Shown here in pieces: positions 1 through 6,882 of a DNA stretch of 10,287 bases (position 1 is its first letter; every line of letters begins with the position of its first letter). The DNA is from Pseudooctadecabacter sp. (GTDB lineage: Bacteria > Pseudomonadota > Alphaproteobacteria > Rhodobacterales > Rhodobacteraceae). The stretch covers positions 1 to 10,287 of the forward strand of contig JAHDFG010000057.1 of NCBI GenBank assembly GCA_020628265.1. The letters run 5' to 3'. Position numbers and translations under genes: made by a program. The notes beneath the pieces were generated by a model. It was given only the letters and a program-made list of their open reading frames with translations. It made no database searches and was not told the origin of the DNA.

Positions 1-1234
1 TGCGATAAGCCATGGCGCATTGTTCGGCGTCGACCATGAACTTGGCCACGGAACAGTGCATCCCCGCCTCGTTCCAGCCGGCGGAATGCCAGATGTAATT
101 GGCCCCCGCATGCATGACCGCCGACAGGGTCGTCGCACTTTCATAGCCCGCTTGGGCGTCCAGCGTTTTGGCGCCGCCCAACGTGTTCGACGTGCGCCAT
201 GGCACGCCATAAAACCGCGCCATCTGGCCGATCATGAAGTTCATCAGGCTGATTTCCGGCGTGCCTGCCATGGGAGCTCCGGATTTCATCGACACCGTCG
301 ACAGGTAGTGGCCGTAAATGGCAGGGCAGCCGCGGCGGATCACTTGGGTGTAGGCCAGCGCGCTCAACGCCTCGGCGTTCAACTGTGCCACGGTTGCAGG
401 CACGGAGGCCGGCGTGTTGGCCCCGCCCAAGACGAAGGGCGAACAGAGCACCGGCTGGTTCCGCCTGCAAAACGCCCGCATCGCGCCCAACATCGTCTCA
501 TCCCAAACGAGCGGCGAATTACCGTTGCAATTGCCGGTGGTGACGGGGTTCTCCTCCATAAACGCATCCCCAAACAGGATCGCGCACATGTCCATGACGT
601 CTTCGGCGTTCTTGGGCGAGGTCGTCATCCCCATGAAGGTCTTGTCCGAATACTTCATCGACGAATAGGTGATCCGCAGATGCCGCTGGCTGATCGGGTG
701 ATCGTAAGGTTCCACGATGTGATGAGCCGAGGAATGCATCGCCGGCAGCATGTGGCTGAGCTTGTGAAACATCGCCAGATCATCGAGCGTGGGGTTCCGG
801 CGCACGTCATCAAGGTCGCGCAGATAGGGCGCGCCGGTCATGGGCACAAAGATCGAATGGGGGCCGCCAAGGCGGACGTTGTTGGCCGGATTGCGGGCCG
901 CATAAGTGAAATCCGACGGGATCGTCGCGATCAGGTCGCGCACAAGGCCGCGGTCCAGATAGACCATCTCGTCTTCGACCTTGGCCCCTGCCGCCTTCCA
1001 GTCGTCCAGCGCGATGGGATCACGGAACTGGACACCCACGTTCTCCAGAATATCCATCGACGCCGCGTCGATCTGTTCAACCTGCGCGCCGTCCATGACT
1101 TCGCACAGCGGGAGGGCGCGGGTCAGGCCGGGCAGCATGGTGAAATCGTGGGCCGACCGGATGGCCCGTCGTGACGCGCGGCCCCCTGAACGGCTGCGGG
1201 CGGGACGGCTTGCGGTGGATGCAGTGTCGGACAT
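1..1234 (-). CDS. Trimethylamine methyltransferase (MttB) superfamily protein, 3' end outside window
   Basis: The minus strand is open from an ATG at 1234 to the window edge: 411 codons plus one base, no stop. Family members usually have about 510 residues, so roughly the last fifth is missing. The protein starts with an Arg/Ser-rich segment (residues 8-28, with RSGGRASRRA), common in alphaproteobacterial members. The conserved body follows, with GTPEISLMNFMIGQMARFYG (325-344) and DAQAGYES (359-366). Founding members transfer a methyl group from trimethylamine to a corrinoid protein using pyrrolysine. No in-frame TAG occurs in the visible part, so this belongs with the non-pyrrolysine homologues, such as the glycine betaine methyltransferase MtgB; its substrate is unknown. 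An AAGG ribosome site lies about 9 bases before the ATG. It is the third gene of the Gfo-GntR-MttB strand. No corrinoid protein gene is visible; it could lie beyond position 1. Confidence 0.9.
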   Translation of the reverse strand, partial: MSDTASTASRPARSRSGGRASRRAIRSAHDFTMLPGLTRALPLCEVMDGAQVEQIDAASMDILENVGVQFRDPIALDDWKAAGAKVEDEMVYLDRGLVRDLIATIPSDFTYAARNPANNVRLGGPHSIFVPMTGAPYLRDLDDVRRNPTLDDLAMFHKLSHMLPAMHSSAHHIVEPYDHPISQRHLRITYSSMKYSDKTFMGMTTSPKNAEDVMDMCAILFGDAFMEENPVTTGNCNGNSPLVWDETMLGAMRAFCRRNQPVLCSPFVLGGANTPASVPATVAQLNAEALSALAYTQVIRRGCPAIYGHYLSTVSMKSGAPMAGTPEISLMNFMIGQMARFYGVPWRTSNTLGGAKTLDAQAGYESATTLSAVMHAGANYIWHSAGWNEAGMHCSVAKFMVDAEQCAMAYR

Positions 1235-1283
1235 GGGCGGTGCCTTCGGTGGTGTCAGCCCGAACGTGGCACACACTGCCGCC

Positions 1284-1298
1284 AATCGCGTAACGATT
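1284..1298. promoter_or_regulatory. Inverted repeat upstream of the MttB-like gene, candidate operator
   Basis: The 91-bp gap between the regulator gene and the methyltransferase gene contains AATCG-CGTAA-CGATT, perfect 5-bp arms around a 5-base spacer. It ends 50 bp before the methyltransferase start. The minus-strand reading, TCGTTACGCGA, loosely resembles the dyad at 3145-3156 (TCGTTTACGA). A binding site for the adjacent GntR/FCD protein is possible but is only an inference from position and symmetry. Confidence 0.25.
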
Positions 1299-1325
1299 TC
1301 CGAAGTCCTGTTGCAGGATGCGACG

Positions 1326-1994
1326 TCAGAGGAACCGCAGCCGGTGTTTCTGAAGCAGGTCCACCAGCATCTTCTTGGCGTGCTGGCGGTGCATCTTGTG
1401 GGTCGAACGTGCCAGCTCGGGGTCACCATCACGGATCGCCTGATAGACGACGCGATGGTCCGCATTGGACTTAGTCGGCAAGGGGCGCATGAAGAGTGTC
1501 GTGCTCCGCGCGCGCCGGACCTGATCGGACATCATTGAGACGATGGCCTCGATCCGGCTGTTGCCACCCAACACGACCAGTTCTTTGTGGAACCGGTCAT
1601 CCGCATCGGCCCATGCGTCCAGATCTTCCTTCAGGATGGCCGCGTCCATATCGTCAATGGCTTGCGCCAACCGCGACAGGTCTTCCGTGCTGTGGCCCGC
1701 TTCGGCAGCCCGTTCGGCGGCGTGGCTCTCCAACTCGGTCAACACGTCATAGATTTCGTTCATGTCGTCAGGCGACAGCGGCAGGATACGCACGCCTTTG
1801 CGGGGGCGCATTTCGAGCAGCCCCTGACTTTCAAGGGTCAGCACCGCTTCGCGGACAGGCGTTCGGGACATCTCAAGCAGATCGGCCAGTTCGGATTCAA
1901 GGTGATCGGACCCTGCAGACAACTCCCCTGAAAATATTTTTGCGCGCAGCTCGTTCAGCGCCCGCTGCGAATTGGAAAGGGATTTGTTGGTCAT
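1326..1994 (-). CDS. GntR family transcriptional regulator, FadR/FCD subfamily
   Basis: A 222-residue protein of typical length for the subfamily. An N-terminal winged helix-turn-helix spans about residues 6-70, with the hallmark MSRTPVREAVLTLESQGLL (42-60) and the wing at RPRKGVRIL. The C-terminal FCD ligand domain covers about 78-215. Its likely metal/ligand residues are D132 and H136 in DDRFH, H180 in NADHR, and H202 or H205 in KMHRQH. FCD regulators usually bind small organic acids and repress neighbouring catabolic genes, so it probably controls this locus, including the divergent transporter operon (inferred). Its ribosome site GGAGAG lies 7-8 bases before the ATG and touches the TAG stop of the upstream oxidoreductase gene. 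The 12-base gap indicates co-transcription. Confidence 0.95.
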   Translation of the reverse strand: MTNKSLSNSQRALNELRAKIFSGELSAGSDHLESELADLLEMSRTPVREAVLTLESQGLLEMRPRKGVRILPLSPDDMNEIYDVLTELESHAAERAAEAGHSTEDLSRLAQAIDDMDAAILKEDLDAWADADDRFHKELVVLGGNSRIEAIVSMMSDQVRRARSTTLFMRPLPTKSNADHRVVYQAIRDGDPELARSTHKMHRQHAKKMLVDLLQKHRLRFL

Positions 1995-2006
1995 GGGTCG
2001 GCTCTC

Positions 2007-3029
2007 CTACAAGATGACCTTAGTGCCGGTTGCGGCAGAAGAATAGATCGCCTCCTCGATGGTTTCGACCGCCAGATAGTCAGCGGCCTCATTTTCCAGC
2101 GGCGTCCCGTCCAGAATGCCGGCAACGACATGGCTTTGTAGCGCGTGGACACAATCCCCGCCAAAGCCGTCCCAAGTGTCGGCGGGCAAGATGCACCGGC
2201 TTTCCATAGCCCCGAACGCCCGCAGCCAGACAGAACCATCGCCCTTCAATTCAATCGATCCCTTTGTCCCCTCGATCAGGGCCTCACCCATGGTGCGACG
2301 CAGATTGTCGGCCTCATGGTCAAGATGGCGGTTCCCATCAAAGATCGCACGCACACCGTTTTCGTGTTCGAACAGGATCAGCCCCGCATCCTCGCCCGCG
2401 ATGTCGGGGTTCATCTGGCGCAGGTCCGCGTAGACAGACAGCGGATTGCCCAGCAGATACCGGAAGGTGTCCACCCAGTGCACGGCGGTCTCATGGACCA
2501 GAAAACGCTCCATCTGTTGAAAGTAGGGTTGCCGATCAAGATAGGCGCGTGGCCCCTGCCCGTCGCCGGGACGCATACGGAACGTGACCTGATGCAAGTC
2601 TCCGAGATCGCCGCGATCTAACACGTCCTTGATGGTACGGTACCAAGGCTGGAACCTGAAGTTTTCATGCACGACGATTGTAGCACCAGCAAGCTCTGCC
2701 TCGGCCGTGATATCCCTTGCCTCTGCCAGATCAACGCAGAACGGTTTTTGACAGATGATCCATTTGATCCCCAAAGCGAGGGCCGTGCGAATAGCCTCCG
2801 CGTGGGCCACGGGGGGCAGGATCACGTCCAACAGATCGGGTGATTGTTCTGCGATCATTTTGGACAGGTCATCATAGGCCGGAAGGCCCGTGGCCTCGGC
2901 CTTGTCGATGTCGCGATTGCAGGATCCGACCAGCTGCACACGGTCCATCCGCGCCCAGCTGCCATAGTGAAACTGACTGAAATATCCCGCGCCCATACAG
3001 GCAACGCGCAGTGTCTCTTGCTGGGTCAT
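2007..3029 (-). CDS. Gfo/Idh/MocA family NAD(P)-dependent oxidoreductase
   Basis: A 340-residue protein, the usual length for the family. The N-terminal Rossmann fold shows MGAGYFSQFHYGSW (12-25). The family EKP motif appears as CQKPF (93-97) with the catalytic-type Lys at 95, and HENFRFQPWYR follows at 121-131. The C-terminal alpha/beta domain has FLVHETAVHWVDTFRYLLG (176-194), with candidate active-site His184 and Asp187. These enzymes oxidise or reduce sugars, inositols and related polyols, often giving lactones or keto-sugars; the substrate here cannot be assigned. The ATG is the first possible start: an in-frame TAA lies eight codons upstream with no ATG/GTG/TTG between. A weak AAGG sits about 13 bases before it. 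It is the first gene of the minus-strand operon, reading away from the transporter genes across the divergent control region. Confidence 0.93.
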   Translation of the reverse strand: MTQQETLRVACMGAGYFSQFHYGSWARMDRVQLVGSCNRDIDKAEATGLPAYDDLSKMIAEQSPDLLDVILPPVAHAEAIRTALALGIKWIICQKPFCVDLAEARDITAEAELAGATIVVHENFRFQPWYRTIKDVLDRGDLGDLHQVTFRMRPGDGQGPRAYLDRQPYFQQMERFLVHETAVHWVDTFRYLLGNPLSVYADLRQMNPDIAGEDAGLILFEHENGVRAIFDGNRHLDHEADNLRRTMGEALIEGTKGSIELKGDGSVWLRAFGAMESRCILPADTWDGFGGDCVHALQSHVVAGILDGTPLENEAADYLAVETIEEAIYSSAATGTKVIL

Positions 3030-3144
3030 GCGACGATCAACACCTTGATTTTATGACGAATACCGCATGCAGCGAACATCGCAGTCGTGAGTGTGTCGGT
3101 CATGCATCTGTCCCCGTGCGCCCGTTTTTACCTTGCCAACTTTG

Positions 3145-3188
3145 TTCGTAAACGAAAAGTTGACAAAGCATTTTTTAATGCATACGCA
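3145..3188. promoter_or_regulatory. Candidate promoter and operator region for the transporter operon
   Basis: The 200-bp divergent gap (3030-3229) becomes AT-rich here. A TTGACA box, identical to the sigma-70 -35 consensus, lies at 3160-3165. No good -10 follows: CATACG at 3181-3186 has 15-bp spacing. Three symmetrical elements surround the box. TTCGT-AA-ACGAA (3145-3156) resembles the GT..AC core of FadR-type GntR operators. GCATT-TTTT-AATGC (3168-3181) lies in the promoter spacer. TGCATACGCA (3179-3188) is symmetrical at 8 of 10 positions. The layout suits repression by the GntR/FCD protein encoded at 1326-1994. Which dyad is used, and where the opposing promoter for the oxidoreductase lies, cannot be decided by eye. 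Confidence 0.45.
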
Positions 3189-3229
3189 ATGAAATGCAAC
3201 AATGAATGTGCGTCTAGGGAGGACCCATT

Positions 3230-4237
3230 ATGACAACGAAACTGACCAAACTTGCGGCGATTGCTGCACTGGCGACGGGGCTGGGAACAGCTGCTGTCGC
3301 GCAGGACTATCCGTTCCGCGACATCACGACAGCCGTCGTCTGGGGCGCCGGTGGTGGCACCGACAGCATCAACCGCATGATCATGGCCGAGATGGAAAAG
3401 CACCTGCCTGTGTCCATCAACGTCATCAACCAGACCGGCGGCGTCGCTGGCTCCAATGGCATGGTTTACGTGCAGAACCAACCCGATGATGGCTACACCC
3501 TCGTTGGTCTGTCCGAATCCAACGTGACCGCAGCCGTTCAGGGCGGTTGGGACCAGAAATTCGACTTCTGGTATCCGTTCATCGTGGGTGGCTCACCCGA
3601 CCTGATCTCGGTCCCGGCAAACAGCCCCTATAATACGCTGGAAGAGCTGGTCGACGCGGCCAAAGCGGCCCCCGGCACCATTCCGGCGGCTGCCTCCGGT
3701 GCGGGCTCCATCCACCACCTGAACCTGCTGGCCATCCAGAACGGTGCGGACGCCGAATTCCTGTTCGTGCCCTATCAGGGCTCTGCGCCCGGTCAGGAAG
3801 CCGCCATCGCGGGCGAGGTTCAGCTGGTCGTGACATCGCTGGCCGAACAGGCCGCATTGATCGAAGGTGGGCAGCTGAAGCCGCTGGCGATGCTGACACC
3901 GGACAGCGCCGACATCGCAGGCATGACCGTGCCATCTGCCTTCGACATCTATGACGGTCTGGACCAGTACCTGCCGCTGATGCAGGCGATCGGCTTTGCC
4001 GTGCATGACAGCGCCTCCGATGACGTCAAATCCGCCCTTGGTGCTGCGTTCGAACAGGCGATTGCCTCTGACGTCGTGGCCGAATGGGCCGATGCGAACA
4101 ACTACGCGGTCAGCGGTGCCTACGGCGAAGAGGCGCAGGCCATCTTCACGACGCTGGAAAGCAACTTTGCCTACACCCTGCAGGAACTGGGCGCGACGAC
4201 TGTCGATCCGGCCAGCCTTGGTATCGAGCGCCCCTAA
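3230..4237 (+). CDS. tctC: Tripartite tricarboxylate transporter substrate-binding protein (TctC/Bug family)
   Basis: This 335-residue periplasmic protein captures the transported solute for the TTT-type secondary transporter. An N-terminal Sec signal peptide (MTTKLTK, then a hydrophobic AAIAALATGLGTAA stretch) has a likely cut after AVA at residue 24, leaving QDYPFRD. Family features include VVWGAGGGTDSINRM (36-50), NQTGGVAGSNG, the SGAGSIHHLNLLAI segment, and VPYQGSAPGQEAAIAGEVQ. Family ligands range over citrate, terephthalate, aromatic acids, glutamate and nicotinate, so sequence alone does not name the solute. A strong AGGGAGGA ribosome site (3216-3223) is 6 bases before the ATG. It leads the operon and is separated from the membrane subunits by a hairpin, an arrangement that favours extra synthesis of the binding protein. 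Confidence 0.95.
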   Translation: MTTKLTKLAAIAALATGLGTAAVAQDYPFRDITTAVVWGAGGGTDSINRMIMAEMEKHLPVSINVINQTGGVAGSNGMVYVQNQPDDGYTLVGLSESNVTAAVQGGWDQKFDFWYPFIVGGSPDLISVPANSPYNTLEELVDAAKAAPGTIPAAASGAGSIHHLNLLAIQNGADAEFLFVPYQGSAPGQEAAIAGEVQLVVTSLAEQAALIEGGQLKPLAMLTPDSADIAGMTVPSAFDIYDGLDQYLPLMQAIGFAVHDSASDDVKSALGAAFEQAIASDVVAEWADANNYAVSGAYGEEAQAIFTTLESNFAYTLQELGATTVDPASLGIERP

Positions 4238-4257
4238 TCGGGCTCACGCGATGACAT

Positions 4258-4295
4258 GGAAGGGCGCGGGTTAAGGCCTGCGCCCTTCTTCCTTA
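4258..4295 (+). terminator. Intra-operon hairpin terminator/attenuator
   Basis: GAAGGGCGC at 4259-4267 pairs perfectly with GCGCCCTTC at 4280-4288. Inner pairs (one G-U, two G-C) extend the stem to 12 bp around a TTAAGG loop, and a pyrimidine run (TTCTTCCTT) follows. It lies about 20 bases after the binding-protein stop and before the small membrane subunit. Partial termination here would raise binding-protein levels relative to the permease. The T tract is interrupted by C residues, so full termination is unlikely. Confidence 0.65.
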
Positions 4296-4320
4296 AAACA
4301 TACTTGAAAAGGGCTCTGTG

Positions 4321-5079
4321 ATGGATACCGGACCATCGGACAAAGACCTGCAAATCCTGCGCGCACGGGACTTCTGGGGCGCAGTGGTGTTGATGGCTTT
4401 GTCTGTTTTCTTTCTTTGGCGCACGATGGACATCCCCCTGTGGGGCGGCAACCGCGCGGGCGTCAGCACGGCAGACTGGTACAACTCGGCGGCGATTGTC
4501 CCCTTGGGCATCTTCACGGGCCTCTTTGTTCTGTCCACGATCCTGCTGATCATTTCGATCCGTGCAGGCGGGGCGCGTCATGCCATGACCGCAGCCGGCA
4601 TTGCTTGGAACGGCGACGAAGCCCTGCGGTTCTCGACCATCGGGGTCATCCTGTTTTTCTATATCGCGGGCCTCGTGCCGCGCGTGGATTTCGTTTTGTG
4701 CAGCGGCCTGCTGATCACCGCGTTGACGTTCGGCTACCACGGCGGCCACCGCGACCGGATGGTGCTGTCGGCGGCCGCTCTGGCCATCCCCGGGGCCTAC
4801 GCTTTGATCCGCCATTTGCCCCAATCGCGTTGGGGCGCGCATGACGACGATTGGGTCACATTGGCCGTCTGGATCGCGCTGACCGTTTACGTGTTGGCAA
4901 AGGCCAAAGGCGACCGCGTGCTCAAGGCGGTGCCGATCATCGCCCTTGTCGCCCCCGTCATTCTGGTCTGCGCCATGGCCTTCGGGTTCCGGCAGAACGT
5001 CCCCAACCGCGGCGGACTTTTGTTCAAGCAGATCGAGTACCACTACTACGTCACCATCCGCCCGCTTTGGAGAGACTGA
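4321..5079 (+). CDS. tctB: Tripartite tricarboxylate transporter small membrane subunit, TctB family, extended
   Basis: A 252-residue hydrophobic protein between the binding protein and the large permease subunit, the standard position of TctB, the poorly conserved small subunit. The hydrophobic segments I see are near residues 17-34, 56-80, 103-120, 124-139, 146-162, 178-193 and 202-222, so about six or seven membrane helices. Typical TctB has 140-190 residues and four helices, so this one is long, with extra C-terminal sequence ending in a charged and aromatic tail (EYHYYVTIRPLWRD). ATG at 4321 is preferred; an adjacent GTG at 4318 would add one residue. A modest AAAAGGG ribosome site sits 7 bases upstream of the ATG. 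Assignment rests mainly on position and membrane character, because family sequence identity is low. Confidence 0.82.
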   Translation: MDTGPSDKDLQILRARDFWGAVVLMALSVFFLWRTMDIPLWGGNRAGVSTADWYNSAAIVPLGIFTGLFVLSTILLIISIRAGGARHAMTAAGIAWNGDEALRFSTIGVILFFYIAGLVPRVDFVLCSGLLITALTFGYHGGHRDRMVLSAAALAIPGAYALIRHLPQSRWGAHDDDWVTLAVWIALTVYVLAKAKGDRVLKAVPIIALVAPVILVCAMAFGFRQNVPNRGGLLFKQIEYHYYVTIRPLWRD

Positions 5080-5080
5080 G

Positions 5081-6592
5081 ATGGAATTTGTCCTTTCCCA
5101 ACTTGCAGGTTTCGGCGGGGCGTTCGTTGCCCTTGTTGCGGACCCTCTGACCTATGCCTACCTGATCGTGTCCGTCTTTCTGGGCATCACGTTCGGCGCA
5201 CTACCGGGGCTGACGGCGACCTTGGCTGTTACGATCCTGACAGGGTTCTTTGGCAACAAGATCCCGCTGGATTACTCGCTCATCGCCCTGCTTGGCGCCT
5301 ATGTGGGTGCAATCTACGGCGGCTCGTACCCGTCGATCCTCCTCAACATCCCCGGCACGGCGGCCAGTGCGGCCACGGCGATGGACGGACACCCCTTGGC
5401 CAAGGCGGGCCGCGGAGGAGAGGCCTTGGGCCTCACCACCACCGCCAGCTTTATCGGCACGCTGATCGGCACAATCGCCCTGCTGGTCTTCGTCTGGTTG
5501 CTGCTGCTTTTGTCGCAAAACATCGCGAGCCCCGAAAAGGCCCTGCTGGCGTTGTTCGGCATCCTGCTGTCCGGCACACTGATGTCCGAAGACCTTGTGA
5601 TCAAAGGCTGGATTGCGGGGCTGATCGGGTTGGCTATGGCCATGGTCGGCCTTGATCCGCTATTGTCCGAACCGCGCTACACCTTTGGCTGGTCCTATAT
5701 GCTGTCCGGCTTTCAGGTCGTGCCCGTCCTGATGGGCGCTTTCGCGGTGCCGCAGATCATCGAAGGCATGCGCCACATGGAAATGGGCAAACTGGTGCAG
5801 CTCAAGGGGCGCATCCTCCCCAACCTTAAATCTGTCCGCCGCTACCTGCCCACCATCACCCGCTCCGGCGTGATCGGCACCGGTGTTGGCGCCCTACCCG
5901 GTGTGGGTGAGGATGTCGCCGGTTGGGTCAGCTACGGCGTCGGCAAAACCGTCAGCAAAGAAGGCGACAAGTTCGGCAAAGGATCGCTTGAGGGGCTGCT
6001 GTCGTCCGAGACGGCGAACAACGCCTGCATCGGCGGCGCTTTGATCCCGCTTCTGGTGCTGGGCATCCCTGGCTCTCCGCCCGCTGCCGCCCTAATGGGC
6101 GCGTTCAAGATCAACAACATCATCCCCGGCCCCACCATTGATCCGGAAATCATCCTGCGGGTCGTGGCGATCATGGTGCTGGCGTCCTTCACGATGTTCA
6201 TCATGGGCCTCTTCACCGCCCGCATCTTCATCAAGATCCTGAAACTGCCGCAGGTGGTGTTCCTGCCCATCGTCATGGTCCTGACGACAATCGGTTCGTT
6301 CAGCGTCGGCGGTGGCATCAATGACCTCTACCTGATGCTCGGCGTGGGCTTTGCGGCCTATTTCCTCAATATGTTGAAGTTCCCAATTGCACCTCTAGTC
6401 ATCGGCGTCATCCTCGGCGGGTTGTTTGACGAAACCTTCCGCAGGTCGCTGTTGATTTCGGGCGGGGATTTGACGACCTTTGCCTCAAGGCCCGTCGCGG
6501 CGGTGCTGTTGGCCCTCAATCTGGCCCTGATCATGAGCCAGATCCCCGCAATCAAACGGGCCTTTGGCCGGTTGCGCAGAAAGGTAATCTGA
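5081..6592 (+). CDS. tctA: Tripartite tricarboxylate transporter large permease subunit (TctA)
   Basis: A 503-residue polytopic inner-membrane protein that forms the translocation path for the solute delivered by the binding protein, driven by an ion gradient. The family signatures are very clear: GALPGLTATLA near residues 44-54, YGGSYPSILLNIPGTAAS around 85-103, followed by AMDGHPLAKAGRGGEALG. The second half repeats the pattern with GVGALPGVGEDVAGW, SSETANNACIGGALIPLL and LGIPGSPPAAALMGA. Length matches the family norm of about 500. ATG at 5081 is chosen: it follows the small-subunit TGA by one base and has GGAGAGA at 5069-5075. A longer in-frame reading from 4946 would overlap the small-subunit gene and lack family sequence. 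It is tightly coupled to its neighbours on both sides. Confidence 0.97.
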   Translation: MEFVLSQLAGFGGAFVALVADPLTYAYLIVSVFLGITFGALPGLTATLAVTILTGFFGNKIPLDYSLIALLGAYVGAIYGGSYPSILLNIPGTAASAATAMDGHPLAKAGRGGEALGLTTTASFIGTLIGTIALLVFVWLLLLLSQNIASPEKALLALFGILLSGTLMSEDLVIKGWIAGLIGLAMAMVGLDPLLSEPRYTFGWSYMLSGFQVVPVLMGAFAVPQIIEGMRHMEMGKLVQLKGRILPNLKSVRRYLPTITRSGVIGTGVGALPGVGEDVAGWVSYGVGKTVSKEGDKFGKGSLEGLLSSETANNACIGGALIPLLVLGIPGSPPAAALMGAFKINNIIPGPTIDPEIILRVVAIMVLASFTMFIMGLFTARIFIKILKLPQVVFLPIVMVLTTIGSFSVGGGINDLYLMLGVGFAAYFLNMLKFPIAPLVIGVILGGLFDETFRRSLLISGGDLTTFASRPVAAVLLALNLALIMSQIPAIKRAFGRLRRKVI

Positions 6593-6882
6593 TGTTCGCC
6601 GTTGTTGTGACTTTTGACATTAAACCAGACGCCATGGCGGACTTCCTGCCCGCCATGCACGAAAACGCGAAGACCTCGCTAGAGGTCGAGGAGGGCTGCC
6701 ACCACTTCGACGTCTGCACCGACCCTGCCCGCCCGACCGAGGTGTTCCTCTATGAACTCTACACCGACGCAGCGGCCTTTGACGTCCACCTTGCCAGCGA
6801 CCACTTCAAGGCCTTCGATGCAAAGGTCGGCCCCATGATCGCGGCCAAGGATGTCCGCACCTTCGCGCAGGTGACATCATGA
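6592..6882 (+). CDS. Small ABM-fold protein (antibiotic biosynthesis monooxygenase / quinol monooxygenase-like)
   Basis: A 96-residue cytoplasmic protein with the ferredoxin-like alpha+beta barrel pattern of the ABM/YgiN/LsrG group. Visible features are the beta-strand FAVVVTFDIKPD at the start, LEVEEGCHHFDVCTDP (30-45), and VFLYELYTDAAAFDVHLASDHFKAF (51-75). Relatives include cofactor-free oxygenases acting on quinols or polyketides and the isomerase LsrG, which handles a phosphorylated diketone of autoinducer-2 breakdown. These cannot be told apart by inspection. Its ATG shares the A of the permease TGA (TGATG), and its own stop overlaps the next gene by four bases, so it is translated as part of the transporter operon. 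A role on the imported compound or an intermediate is inferred from that coupling. Confidence 0.88.
   Translation: MFAVVVTFDIKPDAMADFLPAMHENAKTSLEVEEGCHHFDVCTDPARPTEVFLYELYTDAAAFDVHLASDHFKAFDAKVGPMIAAKDVRTFAQVTS

Noticed and set aside
20..1174. Long plus-strand open frame of 384 codons
   Set aside because: It is antisense to the MttB-superfamily gene, whose minus-strand frame shows clear family motifs. The plus reading is rich in Arg, His and Gly with no recognisable domain, typical of a shadow frame in high-GC DNA.
4234..5043. Minus-strand open frame of 269 codons opposite the small permease subunit
   Set aside because: Its composition (many His, Asp, Gln and Arg) is that of an antisense shadow, and the plus strand carries a membrane protein in the correct operon position.
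4946..5080. N-terminal extension of the large permease subunit to an upstream ATG
   Set aside because: The extension lies inside the small-subunit gene and lacks family sequence. ATG at 5081 has a proper ribosome site and gives the normal length.
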